DNA from: Actinomycetota bacterium
GTDB lineage: Bacteria > Actinomycetota > Humimicrobiia > Humimicrobiales > Humimicrobiaceae
Reading direction: 5' to 3'
Assembly: GCA_003567835.1 (NCBI GenBank)
Contig: PWYO01000090.1
Coordinates: forward strand, 1 to 13,006
DNA: 13,006 nt
Shown: piece after piece, positions 6,397 through 12,950 of the stretch
How positions within the stretch are numbered: position 1 is the stretch's first letter
Layout of the letters: the number at the start of each line of letters is the position of its first letter
The notes under the pieces: model-generated
The model's database searches: none
Told to the model about the DNA's origin: nothing
The model's input: the letters and a program-made list of their open reading frames with translations, nothing else
Program-made: the position numbers and the translations under genes

Positions 6397-6522
6397 ATGC
6401 ACATACGGCCCTTAGGGCAGTGGCCGGGCCTTGTAGCCACTACAAAACACACAAGGCAGGGGCAAGGATGCCTAAAACTTATCATCATTTCAAGGAAGAA
6501 AGGAACACATAATGTCACTTAG
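6397..6522 (+). CDS. Possible 41-codon leader ORF upstream of fliC
   Basis: A short open frame within the fliC leader. AGGAGG (6383-6388) lies 8 nt before its ATG, a better ribosome site than that of fliC itself. The frame reads MHIRPLGQWPG, VATTKHTRQGQGC and then LKLIIISRKKGTHNVT, ending at TAG 6520-6522. It therefore overlaps the first 11 nt of fliC in a different frame. I do not recognise the peptide. Its codons pass through the predicted CsrA sites and the fliC ribosome site, so translating it would affect fliC initiation. It may be a regulatory uORF, a small protein, or simply a chance frame near a GGA-rich CsrA-binding element. Length alone is not convincing; the ribosome site is the main support. 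Confidence 0.35.
   Translation: MHIRPLGQWPGLVATTKHTRQGQGCLKLIIISRKKGTHNVT
6461..6472 (+). promoter_or_regulatory. Predicted CsrA-binding hairpin in the fliC leader
   Basis: GGCA-AGGA-TGCC forms a perfect 4-bp stem presenting AGGA as a tetraloop. The core CAAGGATG (6463-6470) matches the CARGGAUG portion of the published E. coli CsrA SELEX consensus. Its position about 40 nt before the fliC ATG resembles the upstream CsrA site in B. subtilis hag. Confidence 0.6.
6491..6504 (+). promoter_or_regulatory. fliC ribosome site with overlapping GGA motifs (second CsrA site)
   Basis: CAAGGAAGAAAGGA contains two AAGGA motifs, with GGA at 6494-6496 and 6502-6504. The second is the Shine-Dalgarno sequence, 7 nt before the fliC ATG. 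CsrA bound here would block ribosome entry, as shown for hag in B. subtilis. The pair with the upstream hairpin could be bridged by one CsrA dimer (inference). Confidence 0.55.
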
Positions 6523-8212
6523 AATTAACCAAAACATAGGGGCTCTGATCGCCAACAGGAACTTGCGGGTAACCAATGAAGCCCGTTCCAAGTCCCTGGA
6601 AAGGCTCTCTTCAGGGCTTCGTATCAACCGGGCCTCAGATGATGCCGCAGGACTGGGCATATCTGAAAAGCTACGGGCACAGATCAGAGGTCTTGGGCAG
6701 GCCCAGCGGAATGCCCAGGACGGCATATCCTTAATCCAGACCGCTGAAGGGGCGCTGACCGAAGTATCCGGCCTGCTCATAAGGGCCAGGGAGCTGGCGG
6801 TGCAGGCGGCTAATGACTCCATTACCGATGATGACCGGGCCAATATCACCAATGAGGTGCAGCAGATCTTATCAGAGATTGACCGGATTGCGGAGACCAC
6901 CGAGTTTAATACCAAGCAGCTTCTTACCGGAGAGGCGGTAAGCGCTGACCTTCAATCTGTAGATAATGACAGCATACTAGGCGAAATGTCTATTGCTACT
7001 GCAGATGTTGTAGAAGATGCCCAATATGTGGTCAATTTATCTACTACCCAAGTGGCTACTGTAGATGCAACCTTTCAAACTTCAGGTGACAGCATACTTG
7101 GCACTATGTCTGTTGATGATTCAGCTGTTGTAGAAGATGCCCAATATGTGGTCAATTTATCTACTACCCAAGTGGCTACTGTAAATGCAGAAATAGGGAC
7201 AATTACGGATAGTAGTAATATACTAGCTGGCGATCAGGCAGTTGTTGCTACTTCAGCGGATGTACAGACCGGAACTTATACAATAGAAATTACAGCCTAT
7301 AATGCTACAAACGATTGGACATGGTCTGTAGAAGATGCTGAAGGAGTTACAGTCACTGGTGACCAAGGTACGACTGAAGTTACTCATGGAGGCATAACCT
7401 TTACCTTGGCAGCTGATCCAGGAGCTACAGGGACAGCAACGGTAACAGCAAGCGAGCAAGAAGATGCCTGGGACCGTGTTGACTGGGCAATAGAAAGAGA
7501 TGGTGCAACATCGATAGCTTCCGGAGAAGATCTTGCTAGTGGTGGTGTTGACCAGGTACATGAAGGCATACAGTTTGTCATATTAGATAGCGGCGTTGGA
7601 GGCCAGGAAGCAATCATTGACACTACCGCCCAAGAAGATGCCTGGGACCGTGTTGACTGGGAAATAGAAAGAGATGGTACAATATCGATAGATTCCGGAG
7701 AAGATCTTGCTAGTGGTGGTGTTGACCAGGTATATGAAGGTATACAGTTTGTCATATTGGATAGCGGCGCTGGAGGACAGAGTGCAACCATTGACGCTAC
7801 AGCAGAAGGTATTGGCGACCAGGACTTCAGCTTCCATATCGGCGCCAATGCCAACCAGACCACTCAGGTGTCCATTGGTGCTATGGATACCCAAAACTTG
7901 GATATCTTTGGAATAGATGTATCCGATGTGGAGGGAGCCAATCAAGCCATTGAGATGCTGGATGTGGCCATAAACTCTGTTGCCAGCCAGCGATCTTCAC
8001 TGGGTGCGGTACAGAACCGGCTGGAGCATACCATCAACAACCTGGAAGTGGCCTCAGAGAACCTGTCTGCTTCAGAATCCAGGATCCGGGATGTGGACAT
8101 GGCCCATGAGATGACCAACTATACCCGAAACCAGATCATGCTGCAGGCGGGCACAGCCATGCTGGCCCAGGCCAATATGTCACCGCAGATGGTGCTGCAG
8201 CTGTTGGGCTAG
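6512..8212 (+). CDS. fliC: Flagellin FliC with an expanded, repeat-containing variable region
   Basis: Filament subunit, secreted by the flagellar type III system. The 566-residue product has conserved ends. The N-terminal D0/D1 (1-140) shows MSLRINQNIGAL, LERLSSGLRINRASDDAAGL (29-48) and FNTKQLLTG. The C-terminal part (about 438-566) has FSFHIGANANQ, SASESRIRDVDMAHEMTNYT and the terminal MVLQLLG. Residues about 145-435 form the surface-exposed variable region. They contain two tandem duplications: 40-residue units at 153 and 193, and 58-residue units at 316-373 and 374-431. There is no cysteine. GC falls in the middle: 26 of 60 bases at 7201-7260 against 35 of 60 at 6601-6660. This suggests a different history for that segment. 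It has its own sigma-28 promoter, CsrA-type leader and terminator. The ends are near certain; the middle resembles nothing I recognise. Confidence 0.98.
   Translation: MSLRINQNIGALIANRNLRVTNEARSKSLERLSSGLRINRASDDAAGLGISEKLRAQIRGLGQAQRNAQDGISLIQTAEGALTEVSGLLIRARELAVQAANDSITDDDRANITNEVQQILSEIDRIAETTEFNTKQLLTGEAVSADLQSVDNDSILGEMSIATADVVEDAQYVVNLSTTQVATVDATFQTSGDSILGTMSVDDSAVVEDAQYVVNLSTTQVATVNAEIGTITDSSNILAGDQAVVATSADVQTGTYTIEITAYNATNDWTWSVEDAEGVTVTGDQGTTEVTHGGITFTLAADPGATGTATVTASEQEDAWDRVDWAIERDGATSIASGEDLASGGVDQVHEGIQFVILDSGVGGQEAIIDTTAQEDAWDRVDWEIERDGTISIDSGEDLASGGVDQVYEGIQFVILDSGAGGQSATIDATAEGIGDQDFSFHIGANANQTTQVSIGAMDTQNLDIFGIDVSDVEGANQAIEMLDVAINSVASQRSSLGAVQNRLEHTINNLEVASENLSASESRIRDVDMAHEMTNYTRNQIMLQAGTAMLAQANMSPQMVLQLLG
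6967..7188 (+). repeat. Tandem duplication A in fliC, 120-bp period
   Basis: Two copies of about 102 bp, at 6967-7068 and 7087-7188, are offset by exactly 120 bp (40 codons). A 58-nt stretch, 7006-7063, is repeated without a mismatch at 7126-7183. Both copies encode DSILGxMS followed by VVEDAQYVVNLSTTQVATV. The first part of the unit has diverged, the second part has not. Confidence 0.95.
7457..7804 (+). repeat. Tandem duplication B in fliC, 174-bp period
   Basis: Two adjacent 174-bp units, 7457-7630 and 7631-7804, encode 58-residue repeats beginning QEDAWDRVDW and containing SGEDLASGGVDQV and EGIQFVILDSG. By hand alignment they differ at about 16 positions (roughly 91% identical). The differences cluster toward the end of the unit and include many amino-acid changes. 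Confidence 0.95.
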
Positions 8213-8235
8213 TTTTCAATCTGGCTATATAGATC

Positions 8236-8269
8236 AAAGGGGGAAACCTTCACCGGTTTCCCCCTTTTT
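8236..8269 (+). terminator. Rho-independent terminator of fliC
   Basis: A perfect 13-bp stem (AAAGGGGGAAACC at 8236-8248 with GGTTTCCCCCTTT at 8255-8267) encloses a 6-nt loop. The T-run extends to 8269 and more T-rich sequence follows. It begins 23 nt after the fliC stop, so fliC should be a single-gene transcript. Confidence 0.95.
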
Positions 8270-8290
8270 GTTTACTTAATCCTGTAATCT

Positions 8291-8298
8291 TCCGATAC
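8291..8298 (+). promoter_or_regulatory. Weak sigma-28-like -10 element before the glycosyltransferase
   Basis: TCCGATAC (8291-8298) matches GCCGATAT at 6 of 8 positions and resembles the fliC -10 TCCGATAT. The -35 region is poor: TTTA or TTAC at the 15-16 bp spacing. A TATTAT at 8300-8305 could serve sigma-A but also lacks a good -35. Because a terminator lies just upstream, some promoter is expected in this 60-bp gap. Confidence 0.35.
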
Positions 8299-8330
8299 AT
8301 ATTATAAAGCCAATACCATGGAGTGATACA

Positions 8331-10754
8331 ATGGACTACAAGGACCATAAGGGAGACATACAGGAAAGTTTGAAGAGATCCAAGTCTGTTTCCAAGCCCT
8401 TCAAGGCCGGGGCCCTGGCCTTACTCAAAAAAAAGGACTATCCCAAGCTGGCAGAATTATGCTACCGTTATCTATTAAAGAATGCCGACTTTGAAGCGGG
8501 CAGGCTGCTTCTTTACACGCTGCTGGAGCTGAAGCAGTTTAAGCTGGCCCGTCTTTTGGCAGAAAGCCTTTTAAAGACCAAAGGCCTGCACAGGACTTAT
8601 GCCCAGAAGCTGGACACAGTTTTAGATCAGCTTAAAAAAGAAAAGGATGCCCCTGTGGACCCTGCATACGCCTATATCCAGGCGCTTTTGGGCCAGGGGG
8701 GCCAAGCCACTGTTTCTTTGTGCATGATTGTAAAAGATGAGCAGGACCAGCTGCCCAAGTGCCTGGAGAGCGCCAAACCGGTGGTCTCCCAGATGGTGGT
8801 GGTGGATACCGGCTCCAAAGATGCCACCAAGGAGATTGCTGCCTGCTACGGGGCCAAAGTGGTGGACTTTGCCTGGATCGATGATTTTTCTGCAGCCAGA
8901 AATGCAGGTCTGCAATATGCCACCGGTGATTATATCCTGTTTCTTGATGCCGATGAAAGGCTGGATAAGCAGTCCTATGCTTTTTTTAAAAATTTGAAGA
9001 AAAATCCGCTGCCCCGCTCTTATTTTGCCCGCATTGAAAACCTGACCGATAAAAACCATGTGCAATCCTCTGCGGTGCATTACTCTACACGGATGTGGAC
9101 CAATCATCCCGCTTTTCGGTTCCGGGGAAAGGTCCATGAAAATATTACATTTTTGGACAGCAAAATCAAGCCCAAGCGATTGTCTTCGGACATCAACATC
9201 CTGCACACCGGTTACCTGGAAAGCGCCATGGAGAAAAAAAGCAAGCTGGACCGGAACCTGGCCCTGCTGCAGGCGGCTATTGCAGAGGAGCCGGACAATG
9301 CTTTCCATGAATACAATCTTGGGGTTCAGTATATGGTGATGCATGAAAGTTCCAAAGCGGTACAACATTTTGCCCTGATGGAGCAAAAGCTTAAAAACAG
9401 CAAGCCCTCCTACCTTTTATTCGGTTATTCGCATTGGTCTTCCTGCCTTCATAAACTCAAGCAATATGAGCAGGCAGAAGCCATGGCCCAAAAAGCGTTG
9501 GAGGATAAACCGGATTTCAAAGATGCCATGTTCAACCTGGCCACAGCCCAAATGGGGCTGAAGCAATTTGGTGAAGCCAAGGCCAATTACCAGCGGGTGC
9601 TGGAAGAAAAAGAGGAAGGCATAATGCTGGGGGGCACCATGGACGGCGGGGTCCGGGGATGGAAAACCCTTAACGGCCTGGGGGTCTGCTGCATGAACCT
9701 GGAACAGGAGGAAGAGGCTGTAGGCCATTTGGAGAAGGCTTTCAGCCAGCAGAAAAACGCGCTGAGCGTGCTGTTTAATCTATTGCTGGCTTATAAGAGA
9801 ACAGGCAGAAAACAGGAAGCCGCCCATGCGGTAAGCGGGCTCAAAGATTGCGCCTATTCTGATGCGCAGATCAGGCAGATTGCTCAGAGGCTGCAAAAAA
9901 TGGGATTTGGCCAGATGGCCCTTGCTTTCCTAAAGGGCCAGCAGGCCCGGCAAAAAAAGAAACTCGATCCCGGGCAGCTGGACCGGTTAAATGAGATTGC
10001 GGATTCATATGCGGGACAGAAATCCGAACAGGGAGACAAGCTTTTTGACCAGTATTACCAGGAACAGGAATCAGAAGCGGAGACTTTGGGCAAATGGGCC
10101 CTGGCTAACCTAAAGGCCAAAAAATATGAGAAAGCGGAGAAGATATTTGAAAAAATGCTTCAAGGGGGCACCCGGCACTGGTCCCTTTACCACAATCTGG
10201 GTGTTACCAAGATGTCTTTGGAAAAAATGGACCAGGCCCGGGACCTATTTGAAAAAGCCCACCGGCAGAACCCCCAAAGCCTGGCCACCTGCCTGCAGCT
10301 TGCCAAATGTTACCTGCACCAAAAACAGTTTGACCATGCTGTGGGGATCCTTGAGGGGGCAGTAGACATGGATAAGGATAATGTTTTTCCCCAAATGCAG
10401 ATGCATCTGGCCCAGGCGCTTTTTGGACAGAAAAAATACAGCCGGGCTTTGCAACACATCCAGGATTTTCTGGGCGATAAACAGGATGCTGCAGCATTGA
10501 ATCTGGCCGGGCTCTGCTATTACCGCTTAAAAGACTATGAGCCTGCGGCCCAGTATTTTTCCCGGGCCACAGAAGCGGATAACCGCGTGCCCGCCTATTT
10601 TGTCAACCTGGGAAACTGCCTTAAAAAAATAGAAAATTTCGGCGATGCCAAACTGGCTTACCGGTGCGCACTCATGCTGGACCAAGGGGACCCAAGAGCA
10701 CGGGCAGGGCTGGAGTCGGTGACCTTAAGGGAGGCCTTCCAGACCTTAAGTTAA
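8331..10754 (+). CDS. Family 2 glycosyltransferase fused to TPR repeats, candidate flagellin glycosyltransferase
   Basis: Predicted cytoplasmic glycosyltransferase of 807 residues. Residues about 26-85 form TPR-like helices. A GT-A/GT2 catalytic domain occupies about 126-300: SLCMIVKDEQDQLPKCLESA (129-148), the nucleotide-sugar loop VVDTGSKD (157-164), FSAARNAGLQYATGDY (186-201) and the metal-binding DxD motif LDADE (205-209). GKVHE (266-270) and LHTGY (291-295) follow. The rest, about 320-800, is helical repeats with several clear TPR units, e.g. WALANLKAKKYEKAEKIF (589-606) and YFVNLGNCLKKIENFGDAKL (756-775). There is no signal peptide or membrane segment. GGAG (8320-8323) lies 7 nt before the ATG. 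Its place between fliC and fliD suggests flagellin as acceptor. With no cysteine in FliC, linkage would be to Ser or Thr. Fold is confident; substrate and sugar are inference. Confidence 0.88.
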   Translation: MDYKDHKGDIQESLKRSKSVSKPFKAGALALLKKKDYPKLAELCYRYLLKNADFEAGRLLLYTLLELKQFKLARLLAESLLKTKGLHRTYAQKLDTVLDQLKKEKDAPVDPAYAYIQALLGQGGQATVSLCMIVKDEQDQLPKCLESAKPVVSQMVVVDTGSKDATKEIAACYGAKVVDFAWIDDFSAARNAGLQYATGDYILFLDADERLDKQSYAFFKNLKKNPLPRSYFARIENLTDKNHVQSSAVHYSTRMWTNHPAFRFRGKVHENITFLDSKIKPKRLSSDINILHTGYLESAMEKKSKLDRNLALLQAAIAEEPDNAFHEYNLGVQYMVMHESSKAVQHFALMEQKLKNSKPSYLLFGYSHWSSCLHKLKQYEQAEAMAQKALEDKPDFKDAMFNLATAQMGLKQFGEAKANYQRVLEEKEEGIMLGGTMDGGVRGWKTLNGLGVCCMNLEQEEEAVGHLEKAFSQQKNALSVLFNLLLAYKRTGRKQEAAHAVSGLKDCAYSDAQIRQIAQRLQKMGFGQMALAFLKGQQARQKKKLDPGQLDRLNEIADSYAGQKSEQGDKLFDQYYQEQESEAETLGKWALANLKAKKYEKAEKIFEKMLQGGTRHWSLYHNLGVTKMSLEKMDQARDLFEKAHRQNPQSLATCLQLAKCYLHQKQFDHAVGILEGAVDMDKDNVFPQMQMHLAQALFGQKKYSRALQHIQDFLGDKQDAAALNLAGLCYYRLKDYEPAAQYFSRATEADNRVPAYFVNLGNCLKKIENFGDAKLAYRCALMLDQGDPRARAGLESVTLREAFQTLS

Positions 10755-10773
10755 GCATGTTTTTGGCCGATAT
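10747..10773 (+). promoter_or_regulatory. Sigma-28 promoter of fliD-fliS-fliT
   Basis: TAAG (10747-10750), a 15-bp spacer, then a perfect GCCGATAT (10766-10773). The -35 box overlaps the last codons of the glycosyltransferase, so the promoter is partly intragenic. Transcription would start near 10780, leaving a leader of about 30 nt before fliD. Box type and spacing are the same as for the flgF promoter. Confidence 0.85.
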
Positions 10774-10810
10774 TATTCATAGAAGGAAAAATAATCTGTA
10801 AAGGAATATT

Positions 10811-12202
10811 ATGCCTATTGGCGGAGTAAGTTCAGGCCTTGATACCTATTCTTTGATACAGGACATCATGAAGGTGGAAAGAATGCCTATTGAGCGCATG
10901 GAGCTTAGACAGAAGATCATCAATAAGCAGAAAGAGATCTACTCGGATGTGCAGGGAAGGATAAGGAACCTGGAAAGCAGGGCCGCTGCCCTGAGCCATA
11001 GAGCCAATTTCGATGTGTTTAAAACCGCCTACAGCCAGCCCTCAGTGGTCAGCTTCAGCACCGCTTCCAATGCCCAGTCTGGAAGCTATTCGGTGGCGGT
11101 AAACCATATTGCCCGGGCCCATACCATAGGCTCGGACCGGCAAGATGATATCCACCAGGCTTTGGGTCTGGCTGAGGGGACCATCAGCATCAATGGAGCC
11201 CAGGTCTCCATTAACGGAGATGATTCCCTTGCTTCCATCCGGGATAAGATCAACAGCACCGAAGATACCGGGATTACCGCAACCATTGTGGACCATGTGC
11301 TGCGGCTTCAGATGGATCAGACCGGCGCTTCCCAGATAGACATCCAAGACAGCGAAGGCATTGCCGAGTCCTTGGGATTGCTGGACGGCGAAAGCATCAA
11401 GCATGAATTTGTGGCTGCTTCAGATGCCTCCTTTTTTATAGACGGGCAGCATATTTCCTCTTCGGTCAACAGCATCAGCGGGCTCATTGACGGGGTTACC
11501 GTCAATCTTTTGGGAGAAGGGGAGAGCCAGGCAACCATCAGCAGGGATGTGGATGCGGTGGTGGGCCATATCAAGAATTTTGTGAATCAATACAACAGCA
11601 CGGTCAACTTTCTATATGATCAGGTTACAGAAAGAAAGATCATCCCCCCCCGAAGCGATGCAGACCGGCTGGTGGGAACCTTGAGCGGAGACGGGACCTT
11701 GTCCCGGATTCGGTTCAGGCTAAGCGGCCTGGTGTCAGGGCCGGTTGCTGATGTCCAGACATTCAGCAGCCTGGCTGCTGTAGGCATCAACAGGGCTGCT
11801 TTCGGGGGCACGCAAGGGGATAACAGGGGCACCATTGTGGGCACTCTGGAAATCGATGAGGCCGCATTGCGGGATGCCCTGGATCATGATTTTGAACAGG
11901 TCAGGGACCTGTTTACCAAAAACAGGGGAGAAGAGGGGCTGCCTGAGGCTGATTACGGCATAGCGGTGAGGATGGGCAATTATTTACGCACAGTGACCAG
12001 TACCTCAGACGGGGTGATCCGGCATAAGAATTCCAGTTTTGATGCAGAGATCCGGATCCTGGACCGCCAGATCGAGTCCATGGAAAACCGTCTGCAGCTT
12101 AGGGAAGCATCGATTACCAAGCAGTTTATCGGCATGGAGCGGGCACTGGAGACCATGGATGCCCAAATGGCCTGGCTGCAGTCTTATATGAATATACTGT
12201 AA
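10811..12202 (+). CDS. fliD: Filament cap protein FliD (HAP2)
   Basis: Forms the cap at the growing filament tip and guides flagellin insertion. The 463-residue product begins MPIGGVSSGLDTYSLIQDIM, the typical FliD start (the G-SGLDT motif), followed by a coiled-coil segment (about 28-60). A central domain resembles the flagellin-hook IN motif region (about 118-128, GTISINGAQVS), with DDSLASIRDKINS just after. The C-terminal part has LVGTLSGDGTLSRIR, FSSLAAVGI and a final coiled coil ending QFIGMERALETMDAQMAWL. Length is within the family range. AAGGA (10801-10805) lies 5 nt before the ATG. It is downstream of a sigma-28 promoter and is followed by its export partners fliS and fliT. Confidence 0.96.
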   Translation: MPIGGVSSGLDTYSLIQDIMKVERMPIERMELRQKIINKQKEIYSDVQGRIRNLESRAAALSHRANFDVFKTAYSQPSVVSFSTASNAQSGSYSVAVNHIARAHTIGSDRQDDIHQALGLAEGTISINGAQVSINGDDSLASIRDKINSTEDTGITATIVDHVLRLQMDQTGASQIDIQDSEGIAESLGLLDGESIKHEFVAASDASFFIDGQHISSSVNSISGLIDGVTVNLLGEGESQATISRDVDAVVGHIKNFVNQYNSTVNFLYDQVTERKIIPPRSDADRLVGTLSGDGTLSRIRFRLSGLVSGPVADVQTFSSLAAVGINRAAFGGTQGDNRGTIVGTLEIDEAALRDALDHDFEQVRDLFTKNRGEEGLPEADYGIAVRMGNYLRTVTSTSDGVIRHKNSSFDAEIRILDRQIESMENRLQLREASITKQFIGMERALETMDAQMAWLQSYMNIL

Positions 12203-12211
12203 GGAATGATC

Positions 12212-12586
12212 ATGACAGAGAATCCATACCAAAAATATCAAAAAGTCAAAATGGACAGCACCAGCAAGCAGGACCTGATTATCATGGTCTATGACGGGGC
12301 AGTCAGCTTCATCGATAGAAGCGTTCAGCATATCCAGGAAAAGGACTTTGAGAAAGTCCATTTTACCAGCCTCAGGGCCCAGGCCTTAATCAATGAGCTC
12401 ATGCTTTCCCTGAACATGGACAAGGGAGGAGAGATTGCCCGCAACCTGTTTAACCTTTATGATTATTTGATTTACAGGCTGGTTATCGGCAATGCCAAAA
12501 AAGAAAAGGAGCCTTTTTTAGAGGTAAAGGAAATCCTTCTGGAGCTGCGGGCGGCATGGGTGGAAGCCAAGAAGAAGGTGGGCTAA
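12212..12586 (+). CDS. fliS: Flagellin export chaperone FliS
   Basis: Cytoplasmic four-helix chaperone that binds the C-terminus of flagellin and prevents premature polymerisation. The 124-residue product begins MTENPYQKYQKVKM and shows the FliS pattern: SKQDLIIMVYDGAVSFIDR (about 18-36), LRAQALINELMLSLNMDKGG (about 52-71), then NLFNLYDYLIYRLVIGNAKK and ELRAAWVEA. I chose ATG 12212 over ATG 12206. AAGGA (12201-12205) abuts 12206 but is 6 nt from 12212, and the family N-terminus starts close to NPY. The stop of fliD overlaps the ribosome site, so the two are probably translated together. Confidence 0.95.
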   Translation: MTENPYQKYQKVKMDSTSKQDLIIMVYDGAVSFIDRSVQHIQEKDFEKVHFTSLRAQALINELMLSLNMDKGGEIARNLFNLYDYLIYRLVIGNAKKEKEPFLEVKEILLELRAAWVEAKKKVG

Positions 12587-12587
12587 G

Positions 12588-12950
12588 ATGCAGGGGGCAT
12601 TGCAGCAGTTGGCGCAGTTAAAACATCTGGCCCAGGAGCAAAAAAAAGCGCTGCTGGCGGGATCTTTGGATCTTTTTTTCTCTTTGGAACAAAAAAAAGA
12701 CGCTGTCCGGAAAGAGATAGACCAGCGGGTCGGCCAAAGGCAGTTTGCTGCAGCAGACAGCAAAAGCTGCAAACAATGTCTGGCCCAGATCATGGCCCTG
12801 GAGAAGGAAAACAGGCAGGTGCTGGTAAGCTGGCTTCAAAACCTGAAAGAAGAAAAGAACAGGCTGCAAATCTATAAAAAAGTGTCTTCTACCTATTATA
12901 ATCCCAATATGGTCAAAGAGCCTGCAGGCTATATCAATAAGAGCCTGTAG
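12588..12950 (+). CDS. fliT: Small helical protein, FliT-like flagellar chaperone
   Basis: The 120-residue product is predicted to be almost entirely helical, with heptad-like stretches (LQQLAQLKHLAQEQKKALLA, 5-24; IMALEKENRQVLVSWLQNL, 68-86). A C-terminal segment (YKKVSSTYYNP, 96-106) precedes the ending YINKSL. The layout resembles FliT/FlgN-type chaperones, and the FlgN in this window also ends with a Y-containing tail and LLDKRL. Position right after fliD-fliS supports FliT, the FliD chaperone. FliT sequences are very divergent, so the symbol rests mainly on context. C61 and C64 form a CxxC pair of unknown meaning. It starts 1 nt after the fliS stop, with AAGGTGG (12575-12581) ahead of the ATG. 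Confidence 0.65.
   Translation: MQGALQQLAQLKHLAQEQKKALLAGSLDLFFSLEQKKDAVRKEIDQRVGQRQFAAADSKSCKQCLAQIMALEKENRQVLVSWLQNLKEEKNRLQIYKKVSSTYYNPNMVKEPAGYINKSL

Noticed and set aside
6363..6511. Cyclic-di-GMP (GEMM) riboswitch in the fliC leader
   Set aside because: The leader has GGCC-rich hairpins, but I cannot find the conserved GEMM core segments or a tetraloop-receptor layout. CsrA sites explain it better.
6967..7804. fliC internal repeats as a CRISPR-like or mobile element
   Set aside because: The repeats are in frame within one intact coding region, occur only twice each, and have no terminal inverted repeats or transposase.
8331..8357. The glycosyltransferase N-terminus MDYKDHKGD matches 8 of 9 residues of the start of the 3xFLAG tag (MDYKDHDGD), raising the idea of vector contamination
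   Set aside because: The frame continues without a break into a native protein, the codon use matches its surroundings, and no cloning sequence is visible. It is best taken as coincidence, although anti-FLAG reagents might cross-react.
12206..12211. ATG at 12206 as the fliS start
   Set aside because: The AAGGA ribosome site directly abuts it; the ATG at 12212 has normal 6-nt spacing.
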